This document shows, piece by piece, positions 9,471-18,434 of a stretch of DNA of 64,000 nt. Within the stretch, counting starts at the first letter, position 1, and each line of letters starts with the position of its first letter. The translations under genes were made by a program, and so were the position numbers. The notes below the pieces were generated by a model. The model worked only from the letters and a program-made list of their open reading frames with translations. It was not told where the DNA came from and ran no database searches. Origin of the DNA: Rhodobacterales bacterium HKCCA1288 (GTDB taxonomy: Bacteria > Pseudomonadota > Alphaproteobacteria > Rhodobacterales > Rhodobacteraceae); contig CP065161.1 in assembly GCA_015693905.1 (NCBI GenBank), positions 2,153,001-2,217,000 on the forward strand, in the 5' to 3' direction.

Positions 9471-10790
9471 ATGAGTGATCTCTTTCAATCTGATCCAGAC
9501 CCCTCCTCAAAGGCGCAGGCTATGCGCCCCTTGGCAGATCGTGTGCGCCCGTCCGAGTTGAAGGATGTGATTGGTCAGCAGCATTTGCTAGGGCCTGAGG
9601 GCAGTTTGCGGTTGATGTTGGATGCCGGGGCGCTGTCCTCGTTGGTTTTCTGGGGGCCACCTGGTGTGGGAAAGACCACGCTTGCACGGCTTTTGGCGCG
9701 CGAGACGGATTTCCACTTTGAACAAATCAGCGCGATTTTTTCTGGCGTGGCAGAGCTGCGCAAAACATTCGATGCCGCAAAGCTGCGCCGCAAAGCGGGG
9801 CAGGGCACGCTTTTATTCGTGGATGAAATCCACCGCTTTAACAAAGCCCAACAAGATAGTTTTTTGCCCCTGATGGAGGATGGCACAATCTTATTAGTGG
9901 GGGCCACGACCGAGAACCCCAGTTTCGAGATCAATTCCGCTGTGCTGTCCCGCGCGCAGGTTCTCACCTTGAACCGCCTCAGCGAGGGCGACCTGCGCGC
10001 CCTTTTGGCACGGGCTGAGCGCGAATTGGCGCGCGATTTGGCCTTGCCTGAAGAAACTCAAGCGGCACTCATTGCAATGGCCGATGGGGACGGGCGTGCC
10101 ATGTTAAACCTCATCGAACAGGTGGCTGCATGGCCCGACCATGCGGGGGTGTCCGCAGCAACGCTCTCTGCGCGGCTACAGCGCCGCGCTGCGCAATATG
10201 ACAAGTCGGGCGATGGCCATTACAACCTGATTTCTGCTTTGCACAAATCCATTCGCGGGTCTGATCCAGATGCGGCTCTCTATTGGTTCTCGCGCATGTT
10301 GGAGGGGGGCGAAGACCCGCGGTTCTTGGCGCGCCGTCTGACGCGTATGGCGGTAGAGGATATTGCCCTTGCTGACCCACAGGCGCAGCAGGTGTGTTTG
10401 GCCGCGTGGCAAAGCTACGAGAGTTTGGGGTCGCCCGAGGGTGAGCTGGCCTTGGCCAATGCTGTGATTTATCTGGCCCTCGCGCCAAAATCGAATGCCG
10501 CCTATGTCGCCTATAAGGCCGCGCGTAAATTGGCGGCGCAGACAGGGTCACTTGCCCCTCCGAAGCATATCTTAAACGCCCCGACCAAGCTGATGAAAGA
10601 GCAGGGCTATGGCGCAGGCTATGCCTATGATCACGATGCAGAAGATGGGTTTTCTGGGCAGAATTACTTTCCCGATACAATCACGCGCCCCAGTTTCTAT
10701 GAACCTGTGGAACGTGGGTTTGAGCGCGATCTTGGAAAGCGGGTAGCATATTTTGCGAAGCTTAGGCGCGACCGAAACCGCGATGAGTGA
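9471..10790 (+). CDS. rarA: Replication-associated recombination protein RarA (MgsA family AAA+ ATPase)
   Basis: The product (439 residues) is a clamp-loader-like AAA+ ATPase acting at stalled replication forks. Walker A is GPPGVGKTT near residues 62-70, Walker B/DExH is LLFVDEIHRFNKAQQD, followed by sensor TTENPSFEIN. The C-terminal region contains the conserved KSIRGSDPDAALYWFSRMLEGGEDP segment of the RarA tetramerisation domain. I chose the ATG at 9471 (MSDLFQ) over a TTG two codons upstream. It begins a gene string ending with ATP12. Confidence 0.96.
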   Translation: MSDLFQSDPDPSSKAQAMRPLADRVRPSELKDVIGQQHLLGPEGSLRLMLDAGALSSLVFWGPPGVGKTTLARLLARETDFHFEQISAIFSGVAELRKTFDAAKLRRKAGQGTLLFVDEIHRFNKAQQDSFLPLMEDGTILLVGATTENPSFEINSAVLSRAQVLTLNRLSEGDLRALLARAERELARDLALPEETQAALIAMADGDGRAMLNLIEQVAAWPDHAGVSAATLSARLQRRAAQYDKSGDGHYNLISALHKSIRGSDPDAALYWFSRMLEGGEDPRFLARRLTRMAVEDIALADPQAQQVCLAAWQSYESLGSPEGELALANAVIYLALAPKSNAAYVAYKAARKLAAQTGSLAPPKHILNAPTKLMKEQGYGAGYAYDHDAEDGFSGQNYFPDTITRPSFYEPVERGFERDLGKRVAYFAKLRRDRNRDE

Positions 10791-10845
10791 CCCGTGCCGC
10801 GGCTTTTGGTTGACAACAGACAGGCAGGGGCAGAAAGAGCCACCC

Positions 10846-11226
10846 ATGATTTGGACAGTTTTTCAGGTGGCCCTTGGGGGCGCGATTGGTGCATCGCTGC
10901 GCTATCTCGTTGGCGTGGGTCTACATCGTGCGCTTGGGCAGACCGCGTTTCCTGTTGGGGTGATCTCGGTCAATATTCTTGGCTCTTTATTGATGGGTCT
11001 TTTTGTGGGCCTTGCCGCACAGCGCGGGCTGACCCATTTATCCCCTTTCGTCATGACGGGGATCTTGGGCGGGTTTACAACATTTTCTTCCTTTTCGCTT
11101 GAGGTCATCACGCTTTATGAGCGGGGCGATTTAGGGTTGGCGGCGGCCTATATTCTGGGCTCGGTCATCCTCTCTATCGTTGCGATTTTCGTGGGGTTAC
11201 TGCTGACACGGGTGGCGCTGCCATGA
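10846..11226 (+). CDS. crcB: Fluoride ion transporter CrcB (Fluc)
   Basis: A 126-residue hydrophobic protein with four predicted membrane segments, beginning MIWTVFQVALGGAIGASLRY. The GGFTTFSSFSLE motif, the Fluc pore/sodium-site signature, is present. It exports fluoride as a dual-topology dimer. The frame is open upstream of the chosen ATG, but the extra N-terminus does not resemble the family. I see no fluoride riboswitch in the 55 bases upstream. Its stop overlaps the next start (ATGA). Confidence 0.93.
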   Translation: MIWTVFQVALGGAIGASLRYLVGVGLHRALGQTAFPVGVISVNILGSLLMGLFVGLAAQRGLTHLSPFVMTGILGGFTTFSSFSLEVITLYERGDLGLAAAYILGSVILSIVAIFVGLLLTRVALP

Positions 11227-12287
11227 CGGGTGTTCAGGTTTTGGCTGTCGCGGATTCAGATGCGGATCAGCGGCTTGATCGGTGGTTCCGCCGGCTTTTC
11301 CCGCATATCCCGCAAGGCCGCATTGAGAAGATGTGCCGCAAAGGTGAAATCCGTGTCGATGGCGGGCGCGTGAAACCCGCCACACGCCTGCAATCTGGGC
11401 AGGAGGTGCGCATCCCCCCCTTGCCTGACCCAATGCCCGGAGATGCGCTTGGCGCGCCGCGGGTGCAGAAATCGGCCATCTCGGACGCGGATGCCGCGAT
11501 GATGCGCCGCGCGGTCATCTATCAAGACGATCATCTGATCGCGATTAACAAACCCGCAGGCTTGCCCACGCAAGGCGGCAGCGGGCAAGGGGCGCGGCAC
11601 GTTGATGCGTTGGCGGCCTGTCTCGCGCGCGAGGGTGAGGATAAGCCGCGCCTTGTTCATCGCTTGGATAAGGACACATCGGGCGTTTTGCTTTTGGCGC
11701 GCAGCAGGCAAGCCGCGCAGGCCCTCACCGATGCCTTTCGCCATCGTGAGACGCGCAAGATTTACTGGGCCGCCGTTGCAGGCGCGCCTTTGCCCCGAAT
11801 GGGCAAAATCAAGTTTGGACTGGTAAAGGCTGCAGGCCATGGCAAAGGGGGCGAAGGCGAAAAGATGCGCTGCCTTCATCCATCTGAAATCGCCACCACC
11901 GATGGGGCCAAGCGGGCCGAGACAGATTATGCAACGCTCTCTGCGCTTGGGGGGCGGGTGTCATGGGTGGCGATGGTGCCGATTACTGGTCGCACCCATC
12001 AATTGCGCGCCCATATCGCAGAACTTGGCCACCCGATCGTGGGGGATGGCAAATATGGCGGCAGCAGTCAGGAAAATTTGGGCGATGGATGGGGCGCGCA
12101 ATTGGGGGGTGAAATCAGCCGCAAGCTGCATCTTCACGCGCGCTATCTGAAATTCCGTCATCCTTTCTCCAAACGGGATCTCACGCTAACCGCAGCCTTG
12201 CCTGATCACATGGCCCGCACATGGGATTTGTTCGACTGGCGCGCCGAAGATGTGCCCGTTGACCCGTTTTATGACGAGCTCGGATGA
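11223..12287 (+). CDS. rluC: RluA/RluC-family 23S rRNA pseudouridine synthase
   Basis: The 354-residue protein has an N-terminal S4 RNA-binding domain (about residues 10-75, with FPHIPQGRIEKMCRKGEIRVDG), followed by the catalytic domain. The motif HRLDKDTSGVLLLAR includes the catalytic aspartate, and GRTHQLRAH is present near the C-terminus. It isomerises uridines, most likely in 23S rRNA; RluC is the best match by architecture, but RluD-type specificity cannot be excluded. ATGA overlaps link it to crcB before and the HAD gene after. Confidence 0.88.
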   Translation: MTGVQVLAVADSDADQRLDRWFRRLFPHIPQGRIEKMCRKGEIRVDGGRVKPATRLQSGQEVRIPPLPDPMPGDALGAPRVQKSAISDADAAMMRRAVIYQDDHLIAINKPAGLPTQGGSGQGARHVDALAACLAREGEDKPRLVHRLDKDTSGVLLLARSRQAAQALTDAFRHRETRKIYWAAVAGAPLPRMGKIKFGLVKAAGHGKGGEGEKMRCLHPSEIATTDGAKRAETDYATLSALGGRVSWVAMVPITGRTHQLRAHIAELGHPIVGDGKYGGSSQENLGDGWGAQLGGEISRKLHLHARYLKFRHPFSKRDLTLTAALPDHMARTWDLFDWRAEDVPVDPFYDELG

Positions 12288-12967
12288 CTGCGCCTTATCT
12301 GATCATTTTCGATGTCGATGGCACGTTAATCGACAGTCAGGCACATATTGTAGCTTCGATGGAGGCGGCATTTAGCGGCCTGGATTTGCCTGCGCCAAGC
12401 CGTGCGCAGACCTTGTCAATTGTAGGCCTATCGCTACCGGTGGCCATGCTGCGCCTTGCGCCTGATCATAGTGCCGAGATGCGCGCTGATTTGGTCGAAG
12501 GGTATAAGGCGGCTTTTCAATCATTGCGCCTCAGCGCGGATGGCGCGGCCTTATCGCCGTTGTTTGAGGGGGCGATGTCAGTTCTAGAGACACTGCAGGC
12601 TGACCCGCGCTTTGTTTTGGCTATTGCGACTGGCAAGTCACGGCGGGGGATGGAACATATTTTGGATCAACATGGGCTGCGACCCTATTTTGCCTCCGTT
12701 CAGGTCGCCGATGATCACCCCTCAAAGCCACATCCCGCGATGGTGAAGGCTTGTTTGTTCGAATGTGATGTGCCCGCCGCGCGGGCCGTGGTGATCGGTG
12801 ACACGACCTATGATGTCGAAATGGCGAAGGCTGCTGGCGCACAGGCTATTGGCGTCTCTTGGGGGTATCACAGCGTAGAGGATTTGCGGCAGTCTGGGGC
12901 CGACCCCATTTTGCGGCGCTTTGGCGAATTGCCCGCTGCCCTTGAACGAATTTGGAGCCTGACATGA
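12284..12967 (+). CDS. HAD-superfamily phosphatase, phosphoglycolate-phosphatase-like
   Basis: The 227-residue protein carries all HAD motifs: nucleophile motif DVDGTLIDSQ near residue 10, ATGKSRRG for motif II, the motif III lysine in DHPSKPHP, and the acidic motif IV GDTTYDVEMAKAAG. The helical cap between motifs I and II is the Gph/pyrophosphatase type. Substrate cannot be assigned; Gph-like proteins of this size also hydrolyse pyrophosphate or other phosphomonoesters. ATGA overlaps on both sides place it in the crcB-ATP12 operon. Confidence 0.88.
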   Translation: MTAPYLIIFDVDGTLIDSQAHIVASMEAAFSGLDLPAPSRAQTLSIVGLSLPVAMLRLAPDHSAEMRADLVEGYKAAFQSLRLSADGAALSPLFEGAMSVLETLQADPRFVLAIATGKSRRGMEHILDQHGLRPYFASVQVADDHPSKPHPAMVKACLFECDVPAARAVVIGDTTYDVEMAKAAGAQAIGVSWGYHSVEDLRQSGADPILRRFGELPAALERIWSLT

Positions 12968-13695
12968 GCGAATGGAAAGCCCGCCGTTTTTGGACATCTG
13001 CCAGCGTTGAAACGGTGGAAGGTGGCTATACGGTTCACTTGGACACACGGGCGGTCAAAACACCGCTGAAGGCGCCGCTGATTTTGCCAACCCAAACTAT
13101 GGCCGAGGCGATTGCAGCAGAATGGATGGCCCAAGCCGAAGAGATCAATCCCCTCACCATGCCTGTCACACGGTCGGCAAATGCCGCGATTGATAAGGTC
13201 AGCGCACAAAAGCCAGAGGTTGTGGCGATGCTAGCGGCCTATGCTGAGACAGATTTACTCTGTCACAGGGCTGATCACCCACAGGAATTGGCCACACGCC
13301 AAGAAGCGGGATGGCGACCCGTTTTGGACTGGGCTGCAAGCGAGTTGAACGCGCCCTTGATTGTCACAATCGGCGTTTTGCCCGTGCCGCAACCGCAAGA
13401 TAGCCTTGATCGGGTGCATCAACTTCTCTCGCAGTTTGATAATTTTTCTTTGACCGCATTGCATGACCTGATTTCTATCTCTGGCTCAGCCCTATTGGGG
13501 CTTGCTGTGGCGAAAGGGCAGTTCTCGCCGCAAGAAGCATGGAATCTGTCGCGAATCGATGAAAATTTTCAGGCAGAGCTTTGGGGCGAAGACGAAGAAG
13601 CCTTGGATGTGGCCGCGAAGAAAAAGGAAGCTTTTCTTCACGCAGCACATTTTTACAGACTTGCAGGCGGGCACGAGGCCCTTGGGGCAGGTTGA
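12964..13695 (+). CDS. ATP12 family F1-ATPase assembly chaperone
   Basis: The product (243 residues from the ATG in the ATGA overlap) starts MSEWKARRFWTSASVE and contains GGYTVHLDTRAVKTPLKAPLI and the conserved ETDLLCHRADHPQEL segment of ATP12. This family binds the F1 alpha subunit before assembly and is found in mitochondria and alphaproteobacteria. An upstream TTG in frame is unlikely to be used. It ends the rarA-to-ATP12 string; a 232-base regulatory gap to bztA follows. Confidence 0.92.
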   Translation: MSEWKARRFWTSASVETVEGGYTVHLDTRAVKTPLKAPLILPTQTMAEAIAAEWMAQAEEINPLTMPVTRSANAAIDKVSAQKPEVVAMLAAYAETDLLCHRADHPQELATRQEAGWRPVLDWAASELNAPLIVTIGVLPVPQPQDSLDRVHQLLSQFDNFSLTALHDLISISGSALLGLAVAKGQFSPQEAWNLSRIDENFQAELWGEDEEALDVAAKKKEAFLHAAHFYRLAGGHEALGAG

Positions 13696-13756
13696 GGCCT
13701 TGTTTTTTAATGAATATGTAATCTGCCTAAGCAGCAAGCATCCCTCGAACGGCTGC

Positions 13757-13888
13757 TATAAAGTTAGGCTTTACGTTTCGTAAACCTAGCTTCAAGCCTT
13801 GACCTTGGGCGGTATATTTGCCCAATTAAGCGGCATTGGCTCGCTTCTGCGGGCCACTGACATGAAGGTGGTCTTACGGCCATTGAGG
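13757..13888 (+). promoter_or_regulatory. Candidate bztA promoter with inverted repeat
   Basis: A TATAAA at 13757-13762 is a candidate -10 box, but no good -35 lies 17 bases upstream. Directly after it, TTTACG (13770-13775) and CGTAAA (13779-13784) form an inverted repeat; the arms extend with TAGG at 13765-13768 and CCTA at 13785-13788 if one base is bulged. The repeat would cover the transcription start and could be an operator or a 5' mRNA stem. No nitrogen-regulator site was recognised. Confidence 0.35.
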
Positions 13889-13927
13889 AAACAGCCCAAA
13901 AGGGCGGTCCAATAGGAAGAGGTAAAC

Positions 13928-14947
13928 ATGAAAAAATCTGTAGTCCTAGCTACGCTGGCAGTTGCTGGTATGGCTGCGGGTATGTCCCAAGCGTCGACCC
14001 TTGATGAGGTCAAAGCGCGTGGCAGCCTGAACTGTGGTGTGACCACAGGTCTCACAGGCTTCGCAGAACCAAATGCCAGCGGCGTTTGGGAAGGTTTTGA
14101 CGTTGCGGTATGCCGTGCCGTTGCAGCCGCCGTATTCGGCGACCCAATGGCGGTTGAGTTCGTTCCAACCACTGGTCAGACCCGCTTCACCGCGTTGGCC
14201 TCTGGCGAAGTTGATATGTTGGCACGTAACACCACATGGACCTTCAGCCGTGACGTTGATCTGAAGTTCGAATTCGTGGGCGTGAACTACTATGACGGTC
14301 AGGGCTTTATGGTTCCTGCATCCTTGGGCGTGTCTTCCGCGCTTGAGTTGGACGGTGCAACCGTATGTATCCAGACTGGCACAACCACCGAGTTGAACTT
14401 GGCTGACTTCTTTGCTTCGAACAACATGAGCTACGAGCCCGTGCCTATCGAAACAAACGCGGAAGCACAGCAGCAGTATCTCGCAAACGCCTGTGACGTT
14501 TACACCACAGACGCGTCTGGCCTTGCGGCAACCCGCGCGACCTTCGAGAACCCAGGCGACCACGTTCTTCTGCCTGAAATCATCTCCAAAGAGCCTCTCG
14601 GGCCGCTTGTTCGCCACGGCGACAACGAGTGGGGCGACATCGTTCGCTGGTCTTTGAACGCTTTGATCGCAGCTGAAGAGCTGGGCATCACTTCGGCAAA
14701 CATCGCTGAATTGGCTGCTGCACCTGGTCAGAACCCAGAAATCAACCGTATTCTTGGCACTGAGGGCGACCTCGGCGCGATGCTTGGTCTGGAGGCAAAC
14801 TGGGCGGTTAACGCGATCTCTGCTGGTGGTAACTATGGCGAGATCTTTGAGCGTTTCTTGGGCGAAAGCACCCCAATCGGTCTGGCACGCGGCTTGAACG
14901 CGCAGTGGACTGATGGTGGCCTGCTCTACTCCCCACCATTCCGCTAA
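13928..14947 (+). CDS. bztA: Glutamate/glutamine/aspartate/asparagine ABC transporter, binding protein
   Basis: The 339-residue periplasmic protein has a Sec signal peptide (MKKSVVLATLAVAGMAAGMS, cleavage near A22) and a type-II solute-binding fold. LDEVKARGSLNCGVTTGLTGFA and WEGFDVAVCRAVAAAVFGD are typical of the general amino-acid binding family. The four-gene order matches bztABCD of Rhodobacter, from which the substrate range is inferred. GAAGAGG precedes the ATG. An intrinsic-terminator-like stem follows, so bztA is probably made in excess over the membrane genes. Confidence 0.93.
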   Translation: MKKSVVLATLAVAGMAAGMSQASTLDEVKARGSLNCGVTTGLTGFAEPNASGVWEGFDVAVCRAVAAAVFGDPMAVEFVPTTGQTRFTALASGEVDMLARNTTWTFSRDVDLKFEFVGVNYYDGQGFMVPASLGVSSALELDGATVCIQTGTTTELNLADFFASNNMSYEPVPIETNAEAQQQYLANACDVYTTDASGLAATRATFENPGDHVLLPEIISKEPLGPLVRHGDNEWGDIVRWSLNALIAAEELGITSANIAELAAAPGQNPEINRILGTEGDLGAMLGLEANWAVNAISAGGNYGEIFERFLGESTPIGLARGLNAQWTDGGLLYSPPFR

Positions 14948-14963
14948 GGTCTGAACGGAAGTT

Positions 14964-14990
14964 GGGCGCGGCATTCCCGCGCCCTTCTTC
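14964..14990 (+). terminator. Intercistronic terminator between bztA and bztB
   Basis: GGGCGCGG (14964-14971) pairs with CCGCGCCC (14977-14984), followed by the T-rich TTCTTCTATT. Placed after the binding-protein gene, it probably reduces read-through into bztBCD and protects the bztA message. Confidence 0.7.
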
Positions 14991-15082
14991 TATTCTAATA
15001 TCCAAAATTACGCTGAAAGTGTTGCGACCCGTTTGTGCCGCACTGAAACTTTTTTACGCTGATATAATGACAGGATTCCGCC

Positions 15083-16297
15083 ATGGCCTCGATACCGGAT
15101 CCAAGTTCTGAACCCTTCCGCTTGGGTCAGTTGATTTATGATCGTCGTTATCGCTCAATGACGATCCAAGTATTCGCTTTCATTATGATCATGGCTTTTC
15201 TTTGGCAGCTTGGCTGGAACACGGTTCAAAACCTGTCCGCGCTTGGCAAAGATTTTGATTTTGGCTTTCTAGGGTCGCGCGCGGGCTATGATATCAACCA
15301 GCGCTTGATCGAATATTCCAACGACAGCACCCATGGCCGTGCTGCGATTATTGGGATCTTGAACACGCTGCTTGTCGCCTTTCTGGGCTGTATTCTTGCC
15401 ACGATAATTGGCGTGATAGCAGGCGTTTTGCGTCTTTCGAAAAACTGGATCGTAGCGCGTTTGATGACGGTTTATGTGGAAGGGTTCCGCAATGTGCCGT
15501 TGCTGTTGTGGATCCTTGTGATCTTCGCCGTCATGACCGAAGCCACCCCACAGCCGCGCGATTTCCGCGAAGGCGGGGATGCGTCCATGATCCTGTTCGA
15601 CAGTATCGCGATTACAAATCGCGGTATCTTTATCCCGCGTCCGATTTGGGGTGAGGGCTCAACCCTGCTTGTGGCGGTGTTTTTTGCTTCACTCTTTGCG
15701 ATTTGGGCTTTCCGCCGCTATGCGCGCAAAAAACAAGAGGCAACGGGTCAAATCTTGCCTGTGTTCTGGATTTCTACGGCTTTGTTCTTTGTGCCTTCAA
15801 TTATTTTCTACTTCATTCTGGGCGGGCCAGTCACGCTGCAGTTGCCTGAATTGGGTGGGTTCAACTTTACGGGCGGCCTACAGGTGCGCAACTCGCTGAT
15901 TGCCTTGTGGTTTGCGTTGTCGCTCTACACGGGTGCGTTCATCGCAGAGATTGTGCGCTCAGGTATTTTGGCGGTATCACGCGGGCAAACCGAAGCAGCC
16001 TTTGCCTTGGGCTTGCGCCCCAACCGCACGATGAATTTGGTGATCCTGCCGCAGGCCTTGCGCGTGATCATCCCACCCCTGATTTCGCAATATCTGAACC
16101 TGACCAAGAACTCCTCCTTGGCGATTGCTGTGGGTTATATGGATGTGCGGTCTACCTTGGGTGGGATCACGATCAACCAAACAGGCCGCGAGCTTGAAGG
16201 GATGCTCCTCTTGGGCGTCTTTTACTTGGTCACATCCCTAATCATTTCGAGCGTGATGAATGTCTACAACAACGCCGTTAAGTTGAAGGAGCGCTGA
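15083..16297 (+). CDS. bztB: Glutamate/glutamine/aspartate/asparagine ABC transporter permease BztB
   Basis: This 404-residue inner-membrane permease has the His/Glu/Gln-type transmembrane domain. The region NTLLVAFLGCILATIIGVIAGVLRLSKNW begins the core and the EAA loop reads EAAFALGLRPNRTMNLVILPQALRVIIPP. A long extra hydrophobic insertion between the core helices is typical of BztB/AapQ permeases. It pairs with BztC, which starts one base after its stop. The 135-base gap after bztA holds a terminator-like stem. Confidence 0.93.
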   Translation: MASIPDPSSEPFRLGQLIYDRRYRSMTIQVFAFIMIMAFLWQLGWNTVQNLSALGKDFDFGFLGSRAGYDINQRLIEYSNDSTHGRAAIIGILNTLLVAFLGCILATIIGVIAGVLRLSKNWIVARLMTVYVEGFRNVPLLLWILVIFAVMTEATPQPRDFREGGDASMILFDSIAITNRGIFIPRPIWGEGSTLLVAVFFASLFAIWAFRRYARKKQEATGQILPVFWISTALFFVPSIIFYFILGGPVTLQLPELGGFNFTGGLQVRNSLIALWFALSLYTGAFIAEIVRSGILAVSRGQTEAAFALGLRPNRTMNLVILPQALRVIIPPLISQYLNLTKNSSLAIAVGYMDVRSTLGGITINQTGRELEGMLLLGVFYLVTSLIISSVMNVYNNAVKLKER

Positions 16298-16298
16298 G

Positions 16299-17615
16299 AT
16301 GGCAAATTCTGCGAATAGCTCCGTTTCTTATGTGCGCACCGAGATGCTGCCCGAGCAGGCCCCGCCTGTCTCGGAAGCGGGCGTGGTGAAATGGGTGCGT
16401 GAAAACCTGTTCTCTGGGCCGCTCAATACAATCCTAACAATCCTGTCTTTGGTCGCGATTTATTGGGTGGTCAGCCATGTTTTCCAATGGTTTGCCTATG
16501 GCATTTGGACTGCAAATTCACTGAGTGAATGCCGTGAGGTGCGTGATGCGCTTTACGCCGATGGTCGCAATGTCGCCTGTTGGGCCGTCTTGAGCGAGCG
16601 TTGGAACCAACTTCTCTTTGGGTTCTACCCCGCCGATGCATATTGGCGCCCTGTTGTGGCTTTGATTGTGTTCTTCATCGCCGTTGCGCCTGTGATGTTC
16701 AACTTTGGTGGCCGCAAATTGGCGATCTTCTCGGCCGTGTCGCCCTTCATTTGCTACTGGCTGTTATGGGGCGGGTCGATTTGGGGGCCAATCCTGACGG
16801 CTCTGGGCTTTGTTTTGGCATGGTTGGCCTATGGCCAGATCACACGGCAATTCGGGGCTTTGGCAGGCGTTGTGGCGAGCATCCTTGTGCCGCTGATCTA
16901 TTGGCGCTTTGGGGTTGCCCCACTAACGGGACTGGCCGATGGCATCTTGCCCATTGGAATTGAAAATATCCAATCCAAGGATTTCGGCGGGTTCATGTTG
17001 GCGCTGATCATCGGGATCACGGGCATTGTTCTGTCTTTGCCGCTTGGGATTTTGCTTGCGCTTGGGCGTCAGTCTGATTTGTTCATCATCAACAAATTCT
17101 CGGTGATCTTTATTGAGGTGATCCGCGGCGTTCCGTTGATTGTGTGGCTGTTCACGGCATCGCTTTTGTTGAACTACTTCCTGCCGCCTGGAACGAATTT
17201 TGACCTGATGCTCCGCGTGATTATCATGGTCACGCTCTTTGCCGCTGCCTATATGGCCGAGGTTGTGCGCGGTGGTTTGGCCGCCCTGCCTCGTGGGCAA
17301 TATGAGGGGGCAGATAGTCTGGGCTTGGATTACTGGCAATCCATGCGCTTGATCATCCTGCCTCAGGCTTTGAAAATCTCAATTCCGGGCATCGTGAACA
17401 CGTTTATCGGTTTGTTCAAAGACACAACTCTCGTGGTGTTCATCGGTCTGCTTGACCCGATCGGTCTGTCTAACGCAATCCGCGCCACGACCGAATGGAA
17501 CGGGATTTACTGGGAATTGTTCATCTTCATCGGGCTTTGCTTCTTTGTGTTTTGCTACGCGATGTCCCGCTATTCGCAATATCTTGAGCGCAAGCTCGCA
17601 ACAGATCGTCATTAA
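16299..17615 (+). CDS. bztC: Glutamate/glutamine/aspartate/asparagine ABC transporter permease BztC
   Basis: A 438-residue permease related to BztB, with several hydrophobic segments in the N-terminal half and the conserved core in the C-terminal half. The EAA loop is EGADSLGLDYWQSMRLIILPQALKISIPG. It starts two bases after the bztB stop and should form the heterodimeric channel with it. GAAGGAG in the bztB end is its ribosome-binding site. It matches AapM/BztC in length and layout. Confidence 0.93.
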   Translation: MANSANSSVSYVRTEMLPEQAPPVSEAGVVKWVRENLFSGPLNTILTILSLVAIYWVVSHVFQWFAYGIWTANSLSECREVRDALYADGRNVACWAVLSERWNQLLFGFYPADAYWRPVVALIVFFIAVAPVMFNFGGRKLAIFSAVSPFICYWLLWGGSIWGPILTALGFVLAWLAYGQITRQFGALAGVVASILVPLIYWRFGVAPLTGLADGILPIGIENIQSKDFGGFMLALIIGITGIVLSLPLGILLALGRQSDLFIINKFSVIFIEVIRGVPLIVWLFTASLLLNYFLPPGTNFDLMLRVIIMVTLFAAAYMAEVVRGGLAALPRGQYEGADSLGLDYWQSMRLIILPQALKISIPGIVNTFIGLFKDTTLVVFIGLLDPIGLSNAIRATTEWNGIYWELFIFIGLCFFVFCYAMSRYSQYLERKLATDRH

Positions 17616-17627
17616 GGAGAGGCCGAT

Positions 17628-18428
17628 ATGAGTGAAGCCACCCCCTCCATCCAAGATCGTGAGATCAACCGTTCGCAGATGAAAGTCACCGATGAGGTGG
17701 CGGTTGAAATTCGCGATATGAACAAATGGTATGGTTCGTTCCATGTTTTGCGGGACATCAACCTTACTGTGAACCGCGGCGAACGTATCGTCATCTGTGG
17801 GCCATCTGGCTCGGGGAAATCTACGCTGATCCGCTGCATCAATGCATTGGAGGAGCATCAAAAGGGCTCCATCACTGTGGATGGCACATTGCTGTCAAAT
17901 GACCTCAAGAACATTGACAAAATCCGTTCCGAGGTCGGGATGTGCTTTCAGCATTTCAACCTGTTTCCGCATTTGACCATTTTGGAAAACTGCACATTGG
18001 CCCCAATTTGGGTGCGCAAGACGCCCAAGAAAGAGGCCGAAGAAACGGCAATGTATTTCCTTGAGAAGGTGAAAATCCCCGATCAAGCGCATAAATATCC
18101 AGGGCAGCTGTCAGGGGGCCAGCAGCAGCGTGTGGCCATCGCGCGCAGCCTCTGTATGCGTCCGCGTATCATGCTGTTTGACGAACCGACATCGGCACTT
18201 GATCCTGAGATGATCAAGGAAGTTTTGGATACGATGATCCAATTGGCTGAAGAAGGTATGACCATGCTCTGTGTGACCCATGAGATGGGCTTTGCCCGTC
18301 AGGTTGCCAATCGCGTGATCTTTATGGATGCAGGCCAGATTGTTGAGCAAAACGAGCCTGAGCCGTTCTTCACCAACCCGCAAAATGACCGCACCAAGCT
18401 GTTCTTGAGCCAAATCTTGGGCCACTGA
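17628..18428 (+). CDS. bztD: Glutamate/glutamine/aspartate/asparagine ABC transporter ATPase
   Basis: This 266-residue ATPase powers the BztBC permease. Walker A is [10 protein letters not shown], the signature motif is [15 protein letters not shown], and Walker B is [14 protein letters not shown], followed by the switch histidine in [11 protein letters not shown]. The first 30 residues ([19 protein letters not shown]) form a short extension before the core. It sits 12 bases after bztC with AAGGAGAG as ribosome-binding site, and is the last gene of the operon. Confidence 0.95.
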   Translation: MSEATPSIQDREINRSQMKVTDEVAVEIRDMNKWYGSFHVLRDINLTVNRGERIVICGPSGSGKSTLIRCINALEEHQKGSITVDGTLLSNDLKNIDKIRSEVGMCFQHFNLFPHLTILENCTLAPIWVRKTPKKEAEETAMYFLEKVKIPDQAHKYPGQLSGGQQQRVAIARSLCMRPRIMLFDEPTSALDPEMIKEVLDTMIQLAEEGMTMLCVTHEMGFARQVANRVIFMDAGQIVEQNEPEPFFTNPQNDRTKLFLSQILGH

Positions 18429-18434
18429 TCCCGC

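Noticed and set aside
10791-10845. Fluoride riboswitch before crcB
   Set aside because: The gap is only 55 bases and has no matching pseudoknot pattern.
13830-13850. Possible sigma-54 promoter upstream of bztA
   Set aside because: TGGCTCGCTTCTGC has GG and GC elements, but their spacing is one base short of the required distance.
13946-14974. 342-residue open frame antisense to bztA
   Set aside because: Covers bztA almost exactly on the other strand; no motif support.
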